NCBI RefSeq assembly: GCF_010730955.1 | Contig: NZ_AP022577.1 | Location: forward strand, 1,426,001-1,490,000 | DNA: 64,000 bases | Source: Mycolicibacterium aubagnense | GTDB taxonomy: Bacteria; Actinomycetota; Actinomycetes; Mycobacteriales; Mycobacteriaceae | Reading direction: 5' to 3' | Shown: in pieces, positions 1 through 8,260 of the stretch | How positions within the stretch are numbered: position 1 is the first letter of the stretch | How the letters are laid out: every line of letters begins with the position of its first letter | Made by a program: the position numbers and the translations under genes | The notes under the pieces: model-generated | The model's input: only the letters and a program-made list of their open reading frames with translations | Database searches by the model: none | What the model was told of the DNA's origin: nothing

Positions 1-1270
1 GGTATGACGGCTGGGCCGTCCCCTCCACACTGACCGCTCCCACCGAGACACCCAGGAGGTCCAAGGCGTTGTCGCGCATGACTTTCCGGGTGTCCTCGGC
101 GCTGAACTCGGGAAACTGCGGAATGTCGGCGGTGAACGACATCGGGTCGGCGAGTCCTTCACCGTGCGGCCAGTCGGAGCCGAACAAGATCCTCTCCACG
201 CCAACGGTTTCGGCGAGCAACAACACATCGTCCTCGTAGTACGGGGCGATCCAGACGTTGTTGCGCAACTGCTCGACCGGATCCTCCTTGAAGTGGTAGG
301 GCGCGTTGTTGGCGGCCTTCTTCAGCCGCTTGATCAAGCGGTACACGAAGTACGAGCCGTTCTCGATGCTGGCCACCTTCAGCGCCGGGTGCCGGGTGAA
401 AACCTGGTGGACGATCATCGACGCCATCGTGTCGTGGATGGCCCGGTCGTCGAGCAGAATCTGGTCCAGCGGGTCCTTCTTGCCGAACCCCTCGAATGTC
501 GCCTTGCCGCCCCAAAGTGCGGCGATGGCAAGGTAACCGCTGTCGCTCAGGTGGAAGCCGACGGGCACGCCGGCTTCGGCCAGCCGCGCCCATACCGGGT
601 CGTGCAGTGGGTCGCCGAGGGACCGTGGCTTGGCCACACCGGGCACTGGCGCGGGCCGGACCAACACGAGTTTGGCGCCGCGACCTAGGACGAACTCGAC
701 CTCGTCGACCGCCGCGTGCGGGTCGGCGAGCGAGATGATCGGCGCCGAGATGATCCGGCCGTCGGGGCGGTGGAAGCCCCAATCCTCGTCCAACCACAGG
801 TTGAAGGCGTGCACCGTCGCGATGGTCGCCTCGATGTCGCCCTTGAGCGCCTCTTCGACCCCGCAGGCGAAAGTGGGCAGCATGAAAGCGGTTTCGAGGT
901 TCTGCTTGTCCAAGACCTTTACCCGGGCATCGCGATTCTGGTACTCCGGATGGTTCGCCATCCGGTCCACCTTCATCAGCGACGCCGGATCGACACCGTC
1001 GGGAATCTCGCCACGGAACAACAGATCCAGGCACCCCGGTTCGATGATCGGGTCGAAGGTGGGATTCGGGATGAAGTGGTTGATCTTTTCCCCCATCACA
1101 GCCCAGGTGCGCTTACCGTCCTGGACCATCTGGACGCCGCGTCGCTTGAACTCCTTGGGCAGATACCGGGTACAGGAGTCGACGGGTTCGTAGTAGTGGT
1201 TGTCGACGTCAATTGCCCTGTAGTCCAGAGTCGGATGCGCGATCCGCTCCGCTGTTCGCTCCAGCGTCAT
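1..1270 (-). CDS. Amidohydrolase (amidohydrolase-2 family), 3' end outside window
   Basis: This TIM-barrel metal-dependent hydrolase is read from ATG at 1270 to the window edge with no stop, giving 423 codons. The N-terminus has a D-V-D-N-H-Y-Y-E-P metal-site segment. The middle has a G-F-H-L-S stretch, and near the C-terminus there is an I-L-F-G-S-D-W-P-H motif with the usual metal-binding Asp/His. Its start overlaps the stop of the upstream crotonase gene (ATGA), so the two are translationally coupled. Family members hydrolyse or decarboxylate ring or acyl substrates; here the context of CoA enzymes suggests a step in the same catabolic route. The exact substrate is not determinable. Confidence 0.85.
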   Translation of the reverse strand, partial: MTLERTAERIAHPTLDYRAIDVDNHYYEPVDSCTRYLPKEFKRRGVQMVQDGKRTWAVMGEKINHFIPNPTFDPIIEPGCLDLLFRGEIPDGVDPASLMKVDRMANHPEYQNRDARVKVLDKQNLETAFMLPTFACGVEEALKGDIEATIATVHAFNLWLDEDWGFHRPDGRIISAPIISLADPHAAVDEVEFVLGRGAKLVLVRPAPVPGVAKPRSLGDPLHDPVWARLAEAGVPVGFHLSDSGYLAIAALWGGKATFEGFGKKDPLDQILLDDRAIHDTMASMIVHQVFTRHPALKVASIENGSYFVYRLIKRLKKAANNAPYHFKEDPVEQLRNNVWIAPYYEDDVLLLAETVGVERILFGSDWPHGEGLADPMSFTADIPQFPEFSAEDTRKVMRDNALDLLGVSVGAVSVEGTAQPSY

Positions 1271-2109
1271 CAGCACTGCCCCTTCAACGGCGGAAACTCG
1301 GGTGGGCGCTTCTCAAAGAAGCTGGTAATGCCTTCGATAACATCCGGGCGCTGCAACGATTCGTGCATGAGTGTCTCCGAGCGGGCACTCGCGCCGGCGG
1401 CGTCGCGCATGATGTCGGAGTAGACCTGCTCTTTGATCACCGCGAGCGAGCTCGGTGAGCAATGCGCGGCCATGTCCTCGGCGTACGCGATGGCGTGGGG
1501 CAGCAGCTCATCGTCAGCGACAACCGCTTTCACGAACCCGAGCAGGGCCGCCTCTTCGGCGTCCACCTTCCGGCCACTCAGCAGCAGGTCCAGCGCGGCA
1601 CTGACACCGATCAGGCGCGGCAGGATCCAGGAGATTCCGTACTCGGCGATCAGGCCTCGTCGTGCGAACGCGGTGGTGAATTTGGCGCTCCGGGCGGCGA
1701 ATCGGACGTCGCACATCAATGCTTGGGTCATCCCGATGCCGGCACAGGCACCGTTGATGGCGGCGATGACGGGCTTGCGCAACGTCGTGACGAAAAGCGG
1801 GTGGCGCTCGCCCACCAGCTTGTCGACGTCCGTGTCGCCATCGATGACGGCGCCGCTGATCGACGTCAGATCGCCCATGTCCGCGCCGGCGCAGAACGCC
1901 CGCCCACTGCCGGTCAGCACGATCACTCGGACCGCCGGGTCGGCCTCGGCCGCGTCGAGGGCGGCGTAGAAGGCGGCGGCGAGACCGTCACCCCAGGCAT
2001 TCATCCGCTCGGGCCGATTCAAGGTCACGACCGCAACGCCGGATTCCCGCACCTCGTAGAGCACCACGGCATTCGGGACGTCGGCCGTCACACGGTCAGG
2101 AACCGTCAC
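1270..2109 (-). CDS. Crotonase-fold enzyme (enoyl-CoA hydratase/isomerase family)
   Basis: A 279-residue crotonase-superfamily protein acting on an acyl-CoA thioester. The oxyanion-hole segments F-C-A-G-A-D-M and G-A-C-A-G-I-G-M are clear. At the two positions of the hydratase glutamates I read Thr and Phe. An R-G-L-I-A-E-Y-G segment supplies an acidic residue 8 positions further on, as in isomerase-type members. It is the first gene of a two-gene unit with the amidohydrolase (4-nt overlap). The putative TetR operator at 2155-2173 lies 46 nt upstream. The precise reaction (hydratase, isomerase or other) is unknown. Confidence 0.88.
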   Translation of the reverse strand: MTVPDRVTADVPNAVVLYEVRESGVAVVTLNRPERMNAWGDGLAAAFYAALDAAEADPAVRVIVLTGSGRAFCAGADMGDLTSISGAVIDGDTDVDKLVGERHPLFVTTLRKPVIAAINGACAGIGMTQALMCDVRFAARSAKFTTAFARRGLIAEYGISWILPRLIGVSAALDLLLSGRKVDAEEAALLGFVKAVVADDELLPHAIAYAEDMAAHCSPSSLAVIKEQVYSDIMRDAAGASARSETLMHESLQRPDVIEGITSFFEKRPPEFPPLKGQC

Positions 2110-2154
2110 CGGATGGGCCTCCTCGACGTCGCCTCTCGGACGTTTGTATGGCCA

Positions 2155-2173
2155 TACTGTACACCTATCAGTA
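2155..2173. promoter_or_regulatory. Putative TetR operator, copy 1
   Basis: TACTG (2155-2159), 9-nt spacer, CAGTA (2169-2173). It is the same inverted repeat, with the same spacer, as in front of the other transcription units of this cluster. It lies upstream of the crotonase-amidohydrolase unit that starts at 2109. Confidence 0.75.
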
Positions 2174-2188
2174 TCTCCGCGACACTAC

Positions 2189-2986
2189 TCAGGTGAAGTC
2201 GCTGCCACCGTCGACGTTGACGTTGGCGCCGGTCATGTACGAATTGCGACGAGATACCAAAAATGCAGCGACAGGGCCTATTTCGTCAGGTAGCCCGGCG
2301 CGCGGCAGATGCGCGGGGTGCCCGAAGTGCTCGCCGACGGCAGCCATGAGCGCATAGGGGTCGGCGCCGTCGACGCCGACCGATTCAGCCCAGCCGACGA
2401 GCGCCTCGGAGGCGATGCTTCCGGGCGAGACGACATTGACAAGGATTTCGTCCGGCGCCAGCAGCAGCGAAAGATTCTTCGAGATGCTGGTCACCATCGC
2501 CTTCGCCGCCGTGTAGGCGGGCAGGATGACGCTCTGCCGCTGAGTCGAATGCGCCGAGAAGTTGACGATACGGGCCCACGATGCCTTGCGCAGCAACGGA
2601 AGTGCCGCGCGGACACACCGCACCATGCCCATGGCGCCGTCGTCGACGGCGGTGCGCCATTGATCGTCGCTGAGGTCTTCGAAGTTTCCCACCACCGTCG
2701 GCCCGGCGGCGTTGACGAGCATATTCAGCGCACCGCCCCACAGCGCAGCCACCTGTGCGAAGAGGTCGTCGACCTGGGCGGCATCGCACACATCGGCCAC
2801 CAACCCGACCGCGTCCGGACTGCCCCGACGGGCGAGGTCCGCCGCAGCCGCGTCCAGCACCTCGCGGGTACGGCCGACGACCGCGATGCGTGCACCGTCG
2901 TCGGCCAAGCACCGGGCGGTCGCCAGCCCCATGCCCCGACCGCCGCCGACGATCACCGCAGCGGCGCCGCGAACACCTAGTTCCAT
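2189..2986 (-). CDS. SDR family NAD(P)-dependent oxidoreductase
   Basis: A 265-residue classical short-chain dehydrogenase. It shows the glycine-rich dinucleotide loop G-G-G-R-G-M-G near residue 14, a V-N-A-A-G motif, and the catalytic Y-T-A-A-K preceded by a Ser-containing strand. The C-terminus (Y-M-T-G-A-N-V-N-V-D-G-G) is typical. It starts 6 nt after the stop of the crotonase at 2993 and is therefore probably co-transcribed with it. In this setting it would oxidise a hydroxyacyl-CoA or cyclic alcohol intermediate; the substrate is an inference. Confidence 0.9.
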   Translation of the reverse strand: MELGVRGAAAVIVGGGRGMGLATARCLADDGARIAVVGRTREVLDAAAADLARRGSPDAVGLVADVCDAAQVDDLFAQVAALWGGALNMLVNAAGPTVVGNFEDLSDDQWRTAVDDGAMGMVRCVRAALPLLRKASWARIVNFSAHSTQRQSVILPAYTAAKAMVTSISKNLSLLLAPDEILVNVVSPGSIASEALVGWAESVGVDGADPYALMAAVGEHFGHPAHLPRAGLPDEIGPVAAFLVSRRNSYMTGANVNVDGGSDFT

Positions 2987-2992
2987 GAGGCG

Positions 2993-3754
2993 TTACGTAC
3001 CGGTCCACTTCGGGGCGCGTTTCTCGGCGAACGCGATGGACCCCTCCTTGGCATCATTGGACGTGAACACCGGAATGATGAGTTCGAGCTGCTTGGACCA
3101 CATTTCGTCGTCGGACCAGTTGGTGCCCTTCACCAGAATCTCCTTGGTCGCCGCGACGGCCAGCGGCCCGTTGGCAGTGATCCGTTGCGCGAGCTTGATG
3201 GCCTCGGCCAGCGCGTCGCCCGGCTCGGCCAACACGTTGACGAAACCCCACAGCTCTCCCTGTTCTGCGGTGAAGCTGTCGCCGGTGAGGGCCAACTCGA
3301 GCGCCTTCTGGAACGGGATACGCCGCGGCAGCCGCAACAACCCGCCGCCGGCCGCGATCAGACCGCGCTTCACCTCGGGGATGCCGAACTTCGCGGTGCG
3401 CGAAGCGACGACAAGGTCAGTGGCCAGCACAACCTCGGTCCCGCCCGCCAGCGCGTAGCCCTCGACAGCTGCGATCAACGGCTTGCGCGGTGGCCGTTCG
3501 GTGAAGCCGATGCCGCGCCCAGGGATGTCGACGCGCTCGCCCGCCGCAAAGGCCTTCAAATCCATTCCGGCGCAGAAGTTTCCACCCGCGCCGGTGATCA
3601 CGGCCACCGACAGGCTTGCGTCGGAGTCGAGTTCGTCGACCGCGTCGGCAAGCCCCTGACTCACCGCGTGATTCACCGCGTTACGCGAATCCGGTCGATT
3701 GATCGTGATGACGAGAATGCGACCCTGCCGCTCGACGAGAACTTCGCCTGCCAC
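2993..3754 (-). CDS. Enoyl-CoA hydratase, canonical active site
   Basis: Crotonase-family protein, 253 residues from the chosen GTG start at 3754, which has a GGAGGG ribosome-binding site 6 nt upstream. The open frame continues to 3832, but that would run through the operator. It is the only one of the six crotonases here that keeps both hydratase glutamates, in G-G-T-E and 20 residues later in I-P-E. The oxyanion hole is F-C-A-G-M-D. It should hydrate a trans-2-enoyl-CoA. It is transcribed divergently from the TetR gene across the operator at 3785-3803 and followed at 6 nt by the SDR. Confidence 0.9.
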   Translation of the reverse strand: MAGEVLVERQGRILVITINRPDSRNAVNHAVSQGLADAVDELDSDASLSVAVITGAGGNFCAGMDLKAFAAGERVDIPGRGIGFTERPPRKPLIAAVEGYALAGGTEVVLATDLVVASRTAKFGIPEVKRGLIAAGGGLLRLPRRIPFQKALELALTGDSFTAEQGELWGFVNVLAEPGDALAEAIKLAQRITANGPLAVAATKEILVKGTNWSDDEMWSKQLELIIPVFTSNDAKEGSIAFAEKRAPKWTGT

Positions 3755-3784
3755 CGCTTGCCCTCCATAGTCCACAGAAACACT

Positions 3785-3803
3785 TACTATATGTCTTACA
3801 GTA
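3785..3803. promoter_or_regulatory. Putative TetR operator, copy 2 (divergent promoter)
   Basis: TACTA (3785-3789), 9-nt spacer, CAGTA (3799-3803): one mismatch from the shared inverted repeat. It lies between the divergent crotonase (start 3754) and tetR (start 3883), where it could control both and give autoregulation. Confidence 0.75.
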
Positions 3804-3882
3804 GACAGACGTGCCAGTCGAGAGGGCAGCACACGGTAGATTCAACAGTTGCGCAGCATCGATCGTGATGGAGGTGCCCACA

Positions 3883-4623
3883 GTGGCAAAGGTGGCAACC
3901 GCTGAAAAGCGCCAGCGGCGTGAGCGAGGTTCGATCAACCCCGATGACATCATCAATGGCGCATTTGAACTCGCAGAACAGGTTTCGATCGACAATCTCA
4001 GCATGCCGCTGCTGGGCAAACACCTCGGTGTCGGCGTCACGAGCATCTATTGGTACTTCCGCAAGAAGGACGACCTGCTCAATGCGATGACGGACCGCGC
4101 CCTGCGTGAGTACGTGTTCGCCACGCCGTACGTCGAAGCCAAAGATTGGCGCTCGACGCTGCGCAATCATGCCCGCACCATGCGTGAGACGTTCGTGGGC
4201 AACCCGATCCTGTGCGACCTGATTCTCATCCGCTCGGCACTGAGCCCGCGGGCCGCACGCTTGGGCGTGCAGGCGGTGGAGAAGGCGATCGCGAGCTTGG
4301 TGGAGGCCGGACTGTCGCCGGAGCACGCTTTCGACATCTACTCGGCGGTGTCGGTTCACGTCCGCGGATCAGCTGTGCTGCAACGCCTTCGCGACAAGAA
4401 GCAGGCCGACGGCGAAGGGGCGGGCGACATCCAGGACGCCATGACCATCGATGCCGAGACCACCCCGCTGCTCGCCCGGGCCGTTCAGCAGGGCCACCAC
4501 CTCGGCACCGCGGACGAGAACAATTTCGACTTCGGCCTCGAGTGCATCCTCGACCAGGCCGAACGCCTGATCGAGGCCGACAAGAAGCCGGCGCCCCGCA
4601 CCCGCAAGGCGCCGCGCTCCTAG
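3883..4623 (+). CDS. TetR-family transcriptional regulator of the cluster
   Basis: A 246-residue regulator if it starts at GTG 3883, which has GGAGG 8 nt upstream; ATG 3868 is an in-frame alternative. The N-terminal part has a basic leader and a TetR helix-turn-helix (residues about 15-65, ending in S-I-Y-W-Y-F-R-K-K-D-D-L-L). The rest would be the ligand-binding C-terminal domain, followed by a basic tail (K-K-P-A-P-R-T-R-K). It is the only regulator inside the cluster, and its own promoter holds one of the four operator copies, so it is the natural candidate for the factor that binds them. The inducer is probably an acyl-CoA intermediate, which is inference. Confidence 0.9.
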   Translation: MAKVATAEKRQRRERGSINPDDIINGAFELAEQVSIDNLSMPLLGKHLGVGVTSIYWYFRKKDDLLNAMTDRALREYVFATPYVEAKDWRSTLRNHARTMRETFVGNPILCDLILIRSALSPRAARLGVQAVEKAIASLVEAGLSPEHAFDIYSAVSVHVRGSAVLQRLRDKKQADGEGAGDIQDAMTIDAETTPLLARAVQQGHHLGTADENNFDFGLECILDQAERLIEADKKPAPRTRKAPRS

Positions 4624-4629
4624 TTCGGG

Positions 4630-5805
4630 TCAGACCTCGATGACGACTGCGCCACCCTGGCCACCGCCGGCGCACATCGCGGCAACCCCGATGCCGCCGC
4701 CGCGGCGCTGTAGTTCATAGATCAGTGTCGTCACCATCCGCGCGCCCGACGCCGCGATGGGATGCCCCAGGCTGCAACCACTTCCGGAGAAGTTGACCTT
4801 CTCCTCGTCGAGGCCGAATTCCTTGCACGCAGCGATCGGTACCGCGGCGAACGCCTCGTTGACCTCCCACAGCGCGACATCAGACGGTTGCAATCCCGCT
4901 CGCTGCAACACCTTTCCGATGACCCGCACCGCACCCAGGCCGGTATCCCGCGGCGCGACACCCGCGGCCGCCCACGCGCGCACGGTGGCCATCTTCGTCA
5001 GTTTCTCCGCCTCGGCATACGCGGCATCGACGATCGCGACCGCGGCGGCCGCGTCGTTGGTACCACTGCTGTTGCCGGCGGTGATCGAGAAGCCCTCGAT
5101 CTCCGGGTGCAGCGGCTTCAAGGCCGCGAGCTTTTCAGCGGTGGTGTCGCGCCGCGGATGCTCATCGACACTGAAGTCGATCACCGAGCCATCGGGTAGT
5201 TGCACCTTGAGAGGCACGATCTCGTCGAGGAACTTGCCGGCATCCATCGCGGCAATGGCCCGCTGATGTGACCGCGCGGCCCAGGCGTCCATCTCTTCGC
5301 GGGTGATACCCATGGCCTGCGCGGTGTTCCAGCCGACGGTGATCGACATGTCCTTGGCCGGCGCGTCCGCGGTCTCGACGTGAGTCGGCGGCATCCACCG
5401 CTCCTCGAATTTCAGCTCCGGCCCCGGGATGCGCCAGTTCACCAGCGGCGTCATCGACAGCGACTGCACGCCACCGGCGATCAGCACCCGCTCCATGCCC
5501 GAGCCGATCTGAGCCGAGGCGTTACCGATCGCGGTGAGGCTACCCGCGCAGTGCCGGTTCACGGACTGACCGGGAACCTGTTGCATGCCGGTCGCATCGG
5601 CCGCGTACCGGGCGAGATCGCCACCACCGTAATGGGATTCAGCGAAGATGAGATCGTCGATCGCGTTCGGGTCGACGCCGGCGCGCCGCACCACCTCTGG
5701 AAGCACCGTGGTGATCAGTGTCTCCGGCGGGGTGTTGACCAGAGTCCCCTTGAAGGACCGGCCGATCGCCGTCCGGACGGCACCGACGATGACGGGTGTG
5801 GGCAT
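4630..5805 (-). CDS. Thiolase (acetyl-CoA acyltransferase)
   Basis: A 391-residue thiolase of usual length. The acylated Cys is in S-V-N-R-H-C-A-G-S near residue 86, the catalytic His in G-H-P-I-A-A-S-G-A-R, and the second Cys in M-C-A-G-G-G-Q-G-G near the C-terminus. It cleaves a 3-ketoacyl-CoA with CoA, releasing acetyl- or propionyl-CoA. It stops 6 nt from the stop of the convergent tetR gene. Its own operator copy lies at 5837-5855, 32 nt upstream of the ATG, so it forms a separate transcription unit of the regulon. Confidence 0.95.
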   Translation of the reverse strand: MPTPVIVGAVRTAIGRSFKGTLVNTPPETLITTVLPEVVRRAGVDPNAIDDLIFAESHYGGGDLARYAADATGMQQVPGQSVNRHCAGSLTAIGNASAQIGSGMERVLIAGGVQSLSMTPLVNWRIPGPELKFEERWMPPTHVETADAPAKDMSITVGWNTAQAMGITREEMDAWAARSHQRAIAAMDAGKFLDEIVPLKVQLPDGSVIDFSVDEHPRRDTTAEKLAALKPLHPEIEGFSITAGNSSGTNDAAAAVAIVDAAYAEAEKLTKMATVRAWAAAGVAPRDTGLGAVRVIGKVLQRAGLQPSDVALWEVNEAFAAVPIAACKEFGLDEEKVNFSGSGCSLGHPIAASGARMVTTLIYELQRRGGGIGVAAMCAGGGQGGAVVIEV

Positions 5806-5836
5806 GCTCGACCTCGGCTTCTCGGGTTGTAACAGT

Positions 5837-5855
5837 TACTGTTGCCTTCACAGTA
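5837..5855. promoter_or_regulatory. Putative TetR operator, copy 3
   Basis: TACTG (5837-5841), 9-nt spacer, CAGTA (5851-5855). It sits in the 61-nt gap between the crotonase ending at 5867 and the thiolase starting at 5805. Confidence 0.75.
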
Positions 5856-5866
5856 TACGAGACCGG

Positions 5867-6730
5867 TCAGCGCGGCTCATCGACATGGAAGTGTTCGTCG
5901 CGCAGCCGGAAGGCCTCCTTGGCGCCGTGTTCGGCACGCGTCTTGACGAAGTTGAACTCACCCGGCGCGAACTGCAGATTCGTCCCGTATGCGTGGAACA
6001 GGTAGCTCGCGACTTCCTCACCCTGATAGGCCTGGCTCTGTTCGACGAGCCGGAACGCCTCCTTGGCGATGACCACACCGTCAGCAGGCATTTTCGCGGC
6101 CTTGGCAGCCCAGTACCGCGCTCGTGCGGTAACCGCCTCCGGCGCACAGGTTTCGGTGAAGACACCGAGATGTTCGACCGCGCCGGCTTCCACGACGTCT
6201 CCGGTCAGCAGAAGTCTGCGCGCCAACACCGGCCCGAGGCGATGGAAGAACATGTGCAGGCTGCCCAGCGCCGGCCCCAGGAATCGGGTCGCCGGCATCC
6301 CGATCCTGGTATCGCGGGCGATGACGGAGATGTCGGCCATCAACGCCATCTCGAAGCCGCCGCCGAGGGCATATCCGCTGATCTCACCGACGGTAACCTT
6401 CGGGAAGCCCATCAGGTTGTGATAGAAGCCGAATGACTTGCGGTCCACCGTGAGTCGCCGACGCTGGCTCGGCCGGCTCCCGGCTTTCCGCTCTCCCGGG
6501 CCGTACCAACCGTAGGCGTTGTTCATGTCCGCCCCGGTGCTGAACACTCCCCCATTGCCGCGCAGCAGGACCACGGTGATGTCGTCGTCTTCGGCGACCT
6601 GATCGAGATAGCGGGCCAGCTGATCACGCATGGTGGCGTCGTAGGAGTTGCGCTTGGCCGGGTCGTTGAGCGTGATGGTCGCGATGCGGTGGTCGTCGTC
6701 GACCGAATAGAGAACGCGATCGTCAGTCAT
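5867..6730 (-). CDS. Crotonase-fold enzyme (enoyl-CoA hydratase/isomerase family)
   Basis: A 287-residue crotonase-family protein from ATG 6730 (ATG 6733 is equally possible). It overlaps the end of the upstream thioesterase gene by a few bases, implying coupled translation. The oxyanion hole V-F-S-T-G-A-D-M and the segment G-G-G-F-E-M-A-L carry the first hydratase glutamate, but the second position is Ala (M-P-A). It is longer than usual because of an insert (A-Y-G-W-Y-G-P-G-E-R-K) after the oxyanion segment. A single-glutamate member may act as an isomerase rather than a hydratase; this is by-eye inference. Confidence 0.88.
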   Translation of the reverse strand: MTDDRVLYSVDDDHRIATITLNDPAKRNSYDATMRDQLARYLDQVAEDDDITVVLLRGNGGVFSTGADMNNAYGWYGPGERKAGSRPSQRRRLTVDRKSFGFYHNLMGFPKVTVGEISGYALGGGFEMALMADISVIARDTRIGMPATRFLGPALGSLHMFFHRLGPVLARRLLLTGDVVEAGAVEHLGVFTETCAPEAVTARARYWAAKAAKMPADGVVIAKEAFRLVEQSQAYQGEEVASYLFHAYGTNLQFAPGEFNFVKTRAEHGAKEAFRLRDEHFHVDEPR

Positions 6731-7382
6731 CATTCCTCGAATGCCCCGCGCGCTTGCCGAAGTGGAAACCACTGAGCCCCGCCGGCCGCGAGGCCGCAGT
6801 GCTGAACTCACCGATACAGAGCACCTCGTCACCGCGCAGCAGTCGCGCCGTCGAGATGACCGAGCCGTCGGATTCCACGCGCACGATGTCGAAGTGCAGT
6901 TCCGTGAGGATCGGGGTCGGCCGGCGGAAAGTGAGTGTCAGCGCCCGGGTCTTGCCGGTCCGTTCCACGGCACAGCTCTGATGTTGCGTGACGCAGTCGA
7001 AGAAGACAGCCAGGAACCCACCGTTGACCAGGCCCGGCGGGCCCTCGTACACCAGCGGGAACGTCACGCGCCCGCTCGCCGTTTCGTCATCAAGGTGGTC
7101 GAAGGCGTATTCGGGGAAGCACGGGTTGTACGCGCCGATGTCGAAGGCGTGGTCCAGGTAGATGCGCTGAGCATCCCCGGCGTCCGCACCGATGCGCGGC
7201 GTCGAGTCCGGCGGGCCTGCCGCGGCCAGCACACCCTCCCACTCGGCGAACCGGGCGAGCATGTCGTCCACCACCGGATGGTCCTGCTCGAGTGCCAGCA
7301 GCAGCCCGGCCAGGCGCCGCATCGCCCCGGCCGCCGCGACCGTCTGCGCCAGCGGACGTTCGCCGTACTGGACCGTCGACAT
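6723..7382 (-). CDS. PaaI-type hotdog thioesterase
   Basis: A 219-residue protein from ATG 7382, chosen because an AGAGG site precedes it and because the longer frame would run into the operator at 7421. The C-terminal half is a hotdog domain with the G-L-V-N-G-G-F-L-A segment typical of PaaI-like acyl-CoA thioesterases. The first 100 residues are family-specific. It would release CoA from a pathway intermediate or rescue CoA from a dead-end thioester. It heads the thioesterase-crotonase unit and is divergent from the operon starting at 7463. Confidence 0.82.
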   Translation of the reverse strand: MSTVQYGERPLAQTVAAAGAMRRLAGLLLALEQDHPVVDDMLARFAEWEGVLAAAGPPDSTPRIGADAGDAQRIYLDHAFDIGAYNPCFPEYAFDHLDDETASGRVTFPLVYEGPPGLVNGGFLAVFFDCVTQHQSCAVERTGKTRALTLTFRRPTPILTELHFDIVRVESDGSVISTARLLRGDEVLCIGEFSTAASRPAGLSGFHFGKRAGHSRNDD

Positions 7383-7420
7383 ATGCCTCTTTCCTGCTTG
7401 CCGAATGCAATCGTAGTACA

Positions 7421-7439
7421 TACTGTTGGCATCACAGTA
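7421..7439. promoter_or_regulatory. Putative TetR operator, copy 4 (divergent promoter)
   Basis: TACTG (7421-7425), 9-nt spacer, CAGTA (7435-7439). It lies between the divergent thioesterase unit and the five-gene operon starting at 7463, and is placed to control both. Confidence 0.78.
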
Positions 7440-7462
7440 CGGTATGAGAGAGGACCCTGACA

Positions 7463-8260
7463 GTGGGCGACGACGGTTCGATCACCGTGCTTCGCACCGG
7501 TTCCGTCCTGCGCCTCCTGCTCGACCGGCCGTCACATCGAAACGCGTTGAGCCACTCGATGATCGACCGGTTGGTCGGCGAGCTCACCGCAGCCGCGAGC
7601 GACGATTCCCTGCGCGCCGTGCACATCGGCGCAGTCGGTACAGATTTCTGCAGTGGCGCAGACTGGATCGCCACGAACGATCCGGCGACGCGCCCGCGGA
7701 CGGGTCACCTACTCCGGCGCATCCCGCACACCGCCCATCGCCTCGTCGAACTCGTTGCGACGATTCACCTTCCGGTGGTGTGCAGCGTCCGCGGTTGGGC
7801 AGTTGGTCTCGGCTGCAACCTGGCGCTGGCGGCCGACTTCACCGTGGCCGCAAACGATGCCACGTTCTGGGAACCCTTCGCCGCGCGCGGCTTCACCCCG
7901 GACTCCGGCGCCACCTGGTTGTTACCGCGGCTGATCGGCCTGGTCCGCGCCAAGGAGATGCTGCTCCTCGGCGAGAAGGTCAGCGCGATCGAGGCGGCGA
8001 ACTGGGGCATGATCCACCGCGCCGTCGCCCCTGCCGACCTCGATGACACCGCCGCCGCCCTCGCGGAGCGGTTGGCCTCGGGCCCGACCGTGGCCATCGG
8101 CCTGGCCAAGCAGGCCATCCATCACGCCCAGTACGCGACCTTGTCCCAAGCGCTGAACCAGGAGCTGTACAACGTGGAATTATCCTGTCGTACAGCCGAT
8201 TTCAAGGAGGGAATGGCCGCTTTCCGCGACCATCGCCCGCCACAGTTCGGCGGGCGGTGA
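7463..8260 (+). CDS. Crotonase-fold enzyme (enoyl-CoA hydratase/isomerase family)
   Basis: A 265-residue crotonase with a GTG start at 7463. The oxyanion segments are F-C-S-G-A-D-W and G-W-A-V-G-L-G-C. The two hydratase glutamate positions read Asn and Phe. As in the crotonase at 1270, an acid follows in F-T-P-D-S-G, then L-L-P-R-L-I-G. It is the first gene of a tightly overlapping five-gene operon (7463-12722), 23 nt downstream of operator copy 4. Confidence 0.88.
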   Translation: MGDDGSITVLRTGSVLRLLLDRPSHRNALSHSMIDRLVGELTAAASDDSLRAVHIGAVGTDFCSGADWIATNDPATRPRTGHLLRRIPHTAHRLVELVATIHLPVVCSVRGWAVGLGCNLALAADFTVAANDATFWEPFAARGFTPDSGATWLLPRLIGLVRAKEMLLLGEKVSAIEAANWGMIHRAVAPADLDDTAAALAERLASGPTVAIGLAKQAIHHAQYATLSQALNQELYNVELSCRTADFKEGMAAFRDHRPPQFGGR

